Positions 7,539 through 11,958 of a stretch of DNA of 11,958 nucleotides are shown in pieces. The DNA comes from Trichomonas tenax (taxonomy: Eukaryota; Parabasalia; Trichomonadida; Trichomonadidae), in NCBI GenBank assembly GCA_023091735.1, contig JALKBU010001368.1, positions 1-11,958 on the forward strand. The letters run 5' to 3'. Every line of letters begins with the position of its first letter. The stretch's first letter is position 1. The position numbers and the translations under genes are program-made. The notes beneath the pieces were generated by a model that saw nothing but the letters and a program-made list of their open reading frames with translations, was not told where the DNA came from and searched no databases.

Positions 7539-7837
7539 TTATTCTTTAACATAAACATCATTAATTTCATTTCGAGTATATTCTAGTGCAGTTTGATTGC
7601 TTTCGTCCTTCACATTAGCATCAATTCCAGGTATACGTAATGATATCCACAAATTTTATGATATGATGTTGCAACCATTAAAGGTGTTTGACCATCGTAT
7701 ACACGATAGTTTACATAGTTGTCCAGTTGCATGAAGTATTTAACAGCTTCAAGGTTGTTATTACAGATATAATAAAATAGTGGCATAAAGCCGCTTTGTA
7801 GACAAATTCTTATCGAATTCTCTAGAAATGCTGATGA
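7539..7837 (-). pseudogene. Ankyrin-repeat protein, C-terminal remnant with a frameshift
   Basis: On the minus strand, 7837-7610 reads through an ankyrin-like segment: SGFMPLFYYICNNNLEAVKY, then YVNYRVYDGQTPLMVAT. These carry the family hallmarks of TPL-type tips and paired helices. Near 7651-7657, in a run of A and T, the frame shifts. The adjacent frame continues the same repeat pattern as RIPGIDANVKDESNQTALEY, then TRNEINDVYVKE and a TAA at 7541-7539. A TAA at 7840-7838 closes the first frame upstream. It is therefore the last two or so repeats of an ankyrin protein, a protein-binding scaffold type abundant in trichomonads, with its C-terminal end recognisable but the gene broken. A real single-base sequencing error at the A/T run could also explain the frameshift, but no intact upstream gene is present. 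Confidence 0.8.
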
Positions 7838-7964
7838 TTAGCAATCATGAATGATCATGTATGAATAATTAAGCATTATTGGAATTATTATGTTGCGTAA
7901 TGATTTATTTCAAAAATTGTTTATGGGCAGACAACAAAAGTGTTTTTATAACCTCATAGAGTAA

Positions 7965-8774
7965 AAAAAGTTGCTGGTTATTCACAATGATTTACGTGCT
8001 TCATATTATGAGAGTTGCAAGAACCTTTTTGTATATATTACTTCAAAATATGTGTCAAATGTTGTTCCTGAATGCCTGTCAAAATTAATTCTTATAAACT
8101 TAATTAAGGAGAATATGTTTGTTTGATTGGTGGCCTTATAATAGCAATAAATGAGAATTTCATTGCTACGACGAAATTTCCTCTCACAGATTATTTTATC
8201 ATTATGATATTGGATCGATCATTCGCATTGATATCAATTGCTGTTGAAATGAAGTCTCTGAAAATTGTTCAATGTCTAGTTGAGCATGGAGCTGATGTCA
8301 ACATGAAATTAATCAATCATTCGCATTTTATTATCATTATGATATGGAACCAATTATTCGGATTTTATCATCGTTATGAGATTACATCAATCATTCACTT
8401 ATTATCAAGTGCTGGTGAAACGAAGTCTCTCGAAATTATGGAATACCTAAAATGAGAAAATCCAAAGGCACTAAATATTCAAAACAGTTTGCTTCAATCC
8501 AAATGCAGCAAATTTTTGAAGATACATTGATGATTTAAAAGATACAATGGATGTCAAAGAAAATGCAGATGTTGATATTTTTGAGACATTCAAATCGAAA
8601 ACAGAAAGGTCGTGACACTCTTAACCTTATTTTTTAAAAATCCTTCTCGGTCTAATAAAATGCTTCTTATCATTGAATTGGATTATATTAATATTTTAAC
8701 ACAATGATATAGTCAACAACAACATAGAGCAAATTATTATACATTTACTTAAGCGTGGATCTCATTTTTGTTGA
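7965..8774 (+). pseudogene. Ankyrin-repeat gene remnants on the plus strand, several frames
   Basis: At least four pieces in different frames follow one another. (1) 7965-8126 is open for 53 codons and includes YESCKNLFVYITSKYVSNVV, a helical stretch that could be an upstream domain. (2) 8123-8455, starting with TTG rather than ATG, contains MKSLKIVQCLVEHGADVNMK, a typical second helix and hairpin of an ankyrin repeat, then a second partial copy, ETKSLEIMEYLK. The matching DNA (GAAGTCTCT at 8251 and 8422) is 171 bp apart, in frame but longer than the usual 33 codons. (3) 8529-8615 includes MDVKENADVDIFETFKSK, continued by GRDTLNLIF in another frame. (4) 8703-8774 includes NNNIEQIIIHLLKRGSHF. 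Stops and frameshifts separate all pieces, so no full-length protein is made. Confidence 0.7.
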
Positions 8775-8974
8775 AAATATATTCAATTTAAATAAAAAAT
8801 CGAATTTTGCCCAAACTTTGAAGTAACCATGCATTTTATATCATGCAATATATGTTATGACATTTCATTTAATTATCGCATATGTAAAAAAATTGTCAGT
8901 TGCTATTTTTATAACTTTGAAACATTGGAAAGCCACTAGCACAAAGATTAAGATACTTGATTACCATGGCTTAG

Positions 8975-9312
8975 CTAACATAACCTCTCGAGATACATTT
9001 TGAATTTCAAACCTGCAGTCAATAAAATGGTATCTGGTCCTAATTTTTTATTTTCGAGTATGTGGTTACTGTATTCGTTATCAATATCCATCTTAACATT
9101 AGATTCGAAAAGATAATTTATTCAACATAATCAAACAGTGATTCTGCTTCAATCTATACAGTTATAGATGGACGCTTATACTGAAAGCTATTAAAGTTCC
9201 CTGAGATATATCGAAGATCACCGTAAAAATTCCAATAAAGATATGTCTAAAAATTTAACGTCTTTGTCAAATTTAATCAAATATGATAAATGATGATTAA
9301 AAATCAGTCTAA
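8975..9312 (-). pseudogene. Ankyrin-like gene remnants on the minus strand
   Basis: Read from right to left, three protein-like pieces occur in different frames. 9312-9218 contains LIKFDKDVKFLDISLLEFLR, then a stop. The region 9225-9150 includes ISQGTLIAFSISVHL, with a GTL tip like that of an ankyrin repeat. A further piece includes IEAESLFDYVE (around 9153-9119). Finally 9103-8975 encodes 42 residues including VKMDIDNEYSNHILENKK and GPDTILLTAGLKF before a TAG. The order and spacing suit a decayed ankyrin protein related to the fragment at 7539-7837 on the same strand, interrupted by the plus-strand remnants. Assignment to ankyrin is weaker here than for the other two clusters. Confidence 0.5.
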
Positions 9313-9390
9313 ACTAATTTGACATGTAAATTTTCAAAATTCAAATTTTTATTCAATCACATTTTAAAATTATGTTCTCCATAACTTAAG

Positions 9391-9594
9391 TTAGTAGAGC
9401 TTAGATATTTTAGTATGAGCATCCACACTACCCCCTGTGTCTACCATTAAAGTTACAATGAAATTGAATCTGGGAAAGGGAGAGTCACAGCCTTTGAAAC
9501 AATGTTTTATGAATAAACAAAGTTTGCGTATATAAAATGACATGAAAACTCGATGGTTAATGATACTATGAAGTAATAACTTAAATTGGACCAA
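9391..9594 (-). pseudogene. Possible ankyrin-like fragment of 67 codons
   Basis: The frame begins with TTG on the minus strand, so it lacks a standard start. Near its end it reads FIVTLMVDTGGSVDAHTKI, which fits the second helix and hairpin of an ankyrin repeat (compare the LVEHGADVN piece nearby) and runs straight into a stop. The DTG triplet also superficially recalls aspartic proteases, but no other part of that fold is visible. Given the remnants directly downstream on the same strand, a decayed ankyrin end is the simpler reading. Confidence 0.35.
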
Positions 9595-10427
9595 TGAATA
9601 AATAAAATCGACAAATCACGTCCAAAAAACTTAAACTCCACCTGATCTATGCAAGATCCTATAATTAAAACTGTTTGTCTATATATGTGCTAAGCGAACA
9701 AGTCTAAATTCATAAAAAGAAATAAAATTTTATACGAAATTTTTGCTGATCTTCGATCAATTTGCCTAATTTTAGTATTTTAAAAATGGTGTTAATTTAT
9801 AGATCTGTAATTTTATAATAAGCATGTGGGAAAAAATACCCCCACGCTTTTGACTTACACATTTACGTATTCAGATTTTTTTGTAAAAGTTTAAAAATAC
9901 GTTTTTTAAGACACAGAGCTTAGATTTTGAATTTTTTAATTGACAAAATACAAGTATTATTGATTTACAACAATGCTGTTACTCATAAAGGTGTTTTTTG
10001 AAAAGTGGTTCTTAAGTCAACGATTATTTTATCGTTCATATTTTTTTCTCTTGTTAATTTTTAATTTGTCTTAAATAAGTCTCTAAATATCATATAGAAT
10101 ATGATATTATCATTGTATTTTAAATCGAAAACGTTATGCGTATTCGAATTTTTTGCTCATAGATTTTTTTGTGTTTTGCATATAATTGAGGGTATGCAAA
10201 ACGGTTTTTAATTCAAAATTGAGAAGTTTATCCTTATTGTGTTAATTGAAATCATACGCAACACACAAAATATTCTATGATTCAATACACAAAGCGTATT
10301 TGATTCAATCATGAAGTGTTCGAAATATACCATAATAAAAAAATATTAAAAATAAAATTTTTAATGATGATATTTTCTTATAATATGTATTTTACTTGAC
10401 ATTTTCATGTTTACATGACAAACAATA
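9595..10427. other. AT-rich intergenic region with short hairpins
   Basis: No gene is supported. Three short dyads are visible. AAGC-AT-GTGGG (9820-9830) pairs with CCCACGCTT (9841-9849). A perfect AATATCATAT/ATATGATATT dyad lies at 10086-10108. GTTTTGCATA (10173-10182) pairs perfectly with TATGCAAAAC (10193-10202) around a 10-base loop. They could be binding sites or RNA hairpins; spacing and sequence differ, so they are not copies of one element. Confidence 0.55.
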
Positions 10428-10437
10428 TCACTTTTTG
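10428..10437 (+). promoter_or_regulatory. Candidate initiator upstream of the small ORF
   Basis: TCACTTTTTG matches the trichomonad initiator consensus TCA+1-Py-A/T-A/T exactly at its core. The putative start A (10430) is 34 bases before the first downstream ATG (10464), and no other ATG lies between. That leader is longer than those inferred for the two kinases, so the match could be chance. Confidence 0.35.
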
Positions 10438-10463
10438 TTGAGAGACACGCTTTAGTTAGTTAA

Positions 10464-10613
10464 ATGCCGTTCCAATTCCTTGGTGATGACAGAACATACA
10501 AGGTCATAGCATATGATAAGACTAGCAAGCACAACATATTACAATGTACCCAAGAGGTCGAAACAGAAGATGGAATTGTCTGTCCTTGCAATGTGTGCTT
10601 CTTAATCGGTTAA
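10464..10613 (+). CDS. Small hypothetical ORF of 49 codons with a Cys cluster
   Basis: The frame starts with ATG directly after an in-frame TAA and encodes 49 residues. It begins MPFQFLGDDRTYKVIAYDKT and ends with a CPCNVC cluster. Codons are clearly richer in G and C than the surroundings, and residue use looks like real protein. The Cys pattern C-x-C-x2-C could bind metal but is too short to assign a family. After the TAA the same frame stays protein-like, with TTLVSNDFMHR, a TAA, then NSKRAKLANITCKYALNVS, ending at a TAA at 10710-10712. Either it is a real small protein or it is the first part of a decayed gene of about 80 codons with two in-frame stops. An initiator-like TCACTTTTT lies 34 bases upstream. 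I do not recognise it. Confidence 0.35.
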   Translation: MPFQFLGDDRTYKVIAYDKTSKHNILQCTQEVETEDGIVCPCNVCFLIG

Positions 10614-10713
10614 ACTACATTGGTATCCAATGACTTTATGCATCGATAATTTAATTCTAAACGTGCCAAATTGGCCAATATAACTTGTAAATATGCATTA
10701 AATGTCTCGTAAT

Positions 10714-11413
10714 ATTGTTTACAGGTCGGTCCTGACATGTAAAATATAATATGTCATGTAAACATTATTTATTGTCATATTGTCAATTATAATGATTAAT
10801 TTCAAGATGTTTATCTTTAATAATATAACGATATTTTTCATTCAAATTCAATTAAAGCATTTGTATTGTTTTCAAAAATTGTGATTAGTTCGTCACTGTC
10901 ACCTTTTCACACATAATATTTATTATCTACACATGATAGATACCACTATTCATAAAAATACGTTTTCAAGTTCTCAAAAGTAAAACATAATGCACATTAT
11001 TTTCATTCAAAATATACATTTTACGAAAACGTACTAATTCACTCTCTATAGTATCATTTGTTCCAAAATTTTGGTGAATTTCACCGATGTCACTCTTTTT
11101 TCCTTTTCTCCTTCTTTCCCTTTTTCTTCTCTCTCCCTGATATCTTTCTTATTGGAAATTTTATAATCTTTTATTAATTATTTTTTGTGTTGTAATTCCT
11201 AATGAATGTTTTTTGTTCTTGATGCTTGATAAGAATTTTTATTTTCTTTGATTAACAAATGAGAAAACAAATTGACATGTAAACTAAAACAGTCACATTT
11301 AGATAATTTTTATCTTGTAAAATTAGATAACTTCATCCCATAACTCTAAATTTTCCAAAAACTCAGAGTCTAAGAAATGAAAATTAATGAATTCTTTTAA
11401 TATAGTTAGTAAT
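10714..11413. other. AT-rich intergenic region with palindrome and pyrimidine tract
   Basis: No gene is supported. The region contains a perfect 13-bp palindrome, GGTGAATTTCACC (11073-11085), directly followed by a 46-base run of uninterrupted pyrimidines (11093-11138). On the minus strand the purine run lies in an open frame (stop at 11046-11048) rich in Glu and Lys, but that frame has no upstream ATG and the run explains its composition, so I do not call it coding. Confidence 0.5.
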
Positions 11414-11462
11414 TAGATGTGCGCAGAATCCACGACTGCGCCGTGGCTTCCACGCACATCTA
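11414..11462. other. GC-rich two-stem hairpin
   Basis: TAGATGTGCG (11414-11423) pairs perfectly with CGCACATCTA (11453-11462). Inside it, CCACG (11430-11434) pairs with CGTGG (11442-11446) around a 7-base loop. The internal loops are short and the element is strongly GC-rich for this DNA. It reads equally well as RNA on either strand. It may be a structured RNA, a transcription end or a cruciform; no family was recognised. Confidence 0.55.
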
Positions 11463-11597
11463 TTTAAATATATTTACGACAGAATTAGTTTTACAAGTTA
11501 GGGTCCCCCCATATAGAAAATAAATTTTTGAATTACTTACAAAACTAACGTTAATTTTATTTTGGAATTCCTGACTTTATAAAATGTATTCAGTTTT

Positions 11598-11718
11598 AAA
11601 AATAATTTATGACAAACTAACTGACAAACTAACTAAAAAAAGATAGCGAAGGGCTACGCCCAAGCCGCAGAGCGGCAAAGAAAATGGGGTAAGGAAATTT
11701 TGAAAAATAATTTTAGTG
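11598..11718. repeat. Double-hairpin direct repeat, copy A
   Basis: This unit has three parts in order: a 12-bp tandem pair GACAAACTAACT (11611-11634), two GC-rich hairpins, and an AT-rich tail GAAAAATAATTTTAGTG. The first hairpin is GGGC-TAC-GCCC (11651-11661). Two bases later comes GCCGC-AGA-GCGGC (11664-11676). The flanks are almost identical to copy B, but the second hairpin has a different sequence there while remaining a stem, which is a sign of selection on structure. Confidence 0.8.
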
Positions 11719-11748
11719 AAAATGAGAGAAATTTATTTAGAAATTAGA

Positions 11749-11867
11749 AAAAATAATTTATGACTAACTAACTGACAAACTAACTAAGAAAAGATAGCGA
11801 AGGGCTACGCCCAAGCCCGAAGGGCAAGGAATTGGGAGGTAAGAAATTTTGAAAAATAATTTTAGTG
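11749..11867. repeat. Double-hairpin direct repeat, copy B
   Basis: Second copy, 149-151 bp after copy A. The first hairpin, GGGC-TAC-GCCC (11802-11812), is identical to that in copy A. The second is GCCC-GAA-GGGC (11815-11825), two bases shorter overall and different in sequence, yet still perfectly paired. Copy B ends one base before the stop codon of the minus-strand gene at 11869, so in that gene's sense it lies at the start of the 3' flank and may be in its transcript. Confidence 0.8.
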
Positions 11868-11868
11868 G

Positions 11869-11958
11869 TTATTCTGATTTCTTCTCTTCCTGCTTCTTCT
11901 TTTCCTCTGCTTCTCTCATACGCTTACTTATCCATCTCGGATTCTTCTGTCTTCCTGC
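11869..11958 (-). CDS. C-terminal end of an unknown gene entering from the right
   Basis: The minus strand is open from the window edge to a TAA at 11871-11869 and encodes 29 residues: GRQKNPRWISKRMREAEEKK, then KQEEKKSE, after a leading Ala. The start lies outside the window. The tail is highly charged with Arg, Lys and Glu and would form a single alpha helix or coiled coil, typical of C-terminal extensions. The DNA is less AT-rich than its left flank, as for the kinases. No domain can be named from so short a piece. The hairpin repeats lie directly downstream of the stop. Confidence 0.6.
   Translation of the reverse strand, partial: AGRQKNPRWISKRMREAEEKKKQEEKKSE

Larger units (their letters stand above)
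10409..10763. repeat. Cluster of the TGWCATGTAAA motif
   Basis: TGTCATGTAAAC occurs on the minus strand at 10420-10409 and on the plus strand at 10752-10763, and TGACATGTAAAA at 10733-10744. Further copies lie at 9319-9330 (TTGACATGTAAA), at 11272-11284 (TTGACATGTAAAC) and, shorter, at 6391-6399 (TCATGTAAA). Near 10733, TTTACAGGTC and GACATGTAAA also form an imperfect inverted repeat. The copies flank the small ORF. They might be a transcription-factor site, or remnants of element ends. Confidence 0.5.

Noticed and set aside
9391..9594. Retropepsin (LTR-element protease) from the DTGGS motif
   Set aside because: Only the DTG triplet fits; there is no flap or second glycine region and no neighbouring reverse transcriptase or integrase. 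The ankyrin reading fits the context better.
11046..11185. Glu/Lys-rich minus-strand frame as coding
   Set aside because: Its composition follows from the 46-base pyrimidine run and there is no upstream ATG.
1..11958. tRNA, rRNA, spliceosomal RNA genes or a CRISPR array
   Set aside because: No T-loop with a matching acceptor stem, no recognisable snRNA or rRNA core, and no regularly spaced identical repeats with unique spacers were found by eye. A covariance-model search would be decisive.

Overview
The window looks like nuclear DNA from a trichomonad parabasalid, probably the Tritrichomonas lineage; the genus is an inference. Support: very AT-rich intergenic DNA, intronless kinase genes whose coding DNA is clearly less AT-rich than the surroundings, an initiator-like motif only 11-12 bases upstream of both kinase start codons, a TKL kinase with a long helical tail, a GSK3-type kinase, and decayed ankyrin-repeat genes. 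No rRNA, tRNA, CRISPR array or intact transposase gene was seen.

Layout. Bases 1-1000 are a repeat field: a 9-bp GTGCACC-type repeat, a composite inverted repeat (141-332), a 42-bp direct repeat, and eight copies of a TTTACTC-NN-GTAAA unit. Bases 1000-2600 are non-coding, with a UUCG-type hairpin and a short 8-bp tandem repeat. Two intact genes follow as a convergent pair: a TKL-type kinase (+, 2605-5010, 801 aa) and a GSK3-like CMGC kinase (-, 5116-6135, 339 aa), with 105 bp between their stop codons. Both appear catalytically competent. The GSK3-like protein keeps the three basic residues that bind primed substrates and the activation-loop tyrosine.

Bases 6150-7540 are AT-rich with weak open frames and one hairpin. 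Bases 7540-9600 are a graveyard of ankyrin-repeat sequence on both strands. The clearest piece (minus, 7539-7837) is the C-terminal end of an ankyrin protein broken by one frameshift; other pieces lie at 7965-8774 (+) and 8975-9594 (-).

Bases 9600-11500 are mostly non-coding, with a recurring TGWCATGTAAA motif, several hairpins, a 13-bp perfect palindrome and a 46-base pyrimidine tract. They also hold an unrecognised 49-codon ORF (10464-10613) behind a canonical-looking trichomonad initiator. At the right edge, two ~120-bp direct repeats (11598-11867) each carry a pair of GC-rich hairpins; the second hairpin differs in sequence between the copies but is kept as a stem. They lie immediately beyond the stop of a gene that enters from the right on the minus strand (11869-11958, C-terminal 29 residues only).

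The two kinases are signalling enzymes, and nothing in the sequence links them functionally beyond adjacency. The window does not show a clear multi-gene novel system. The most promising unexplained elements are the covarying double-hairpin repeats, the composite palindrome and the small ORF with its own initiator.
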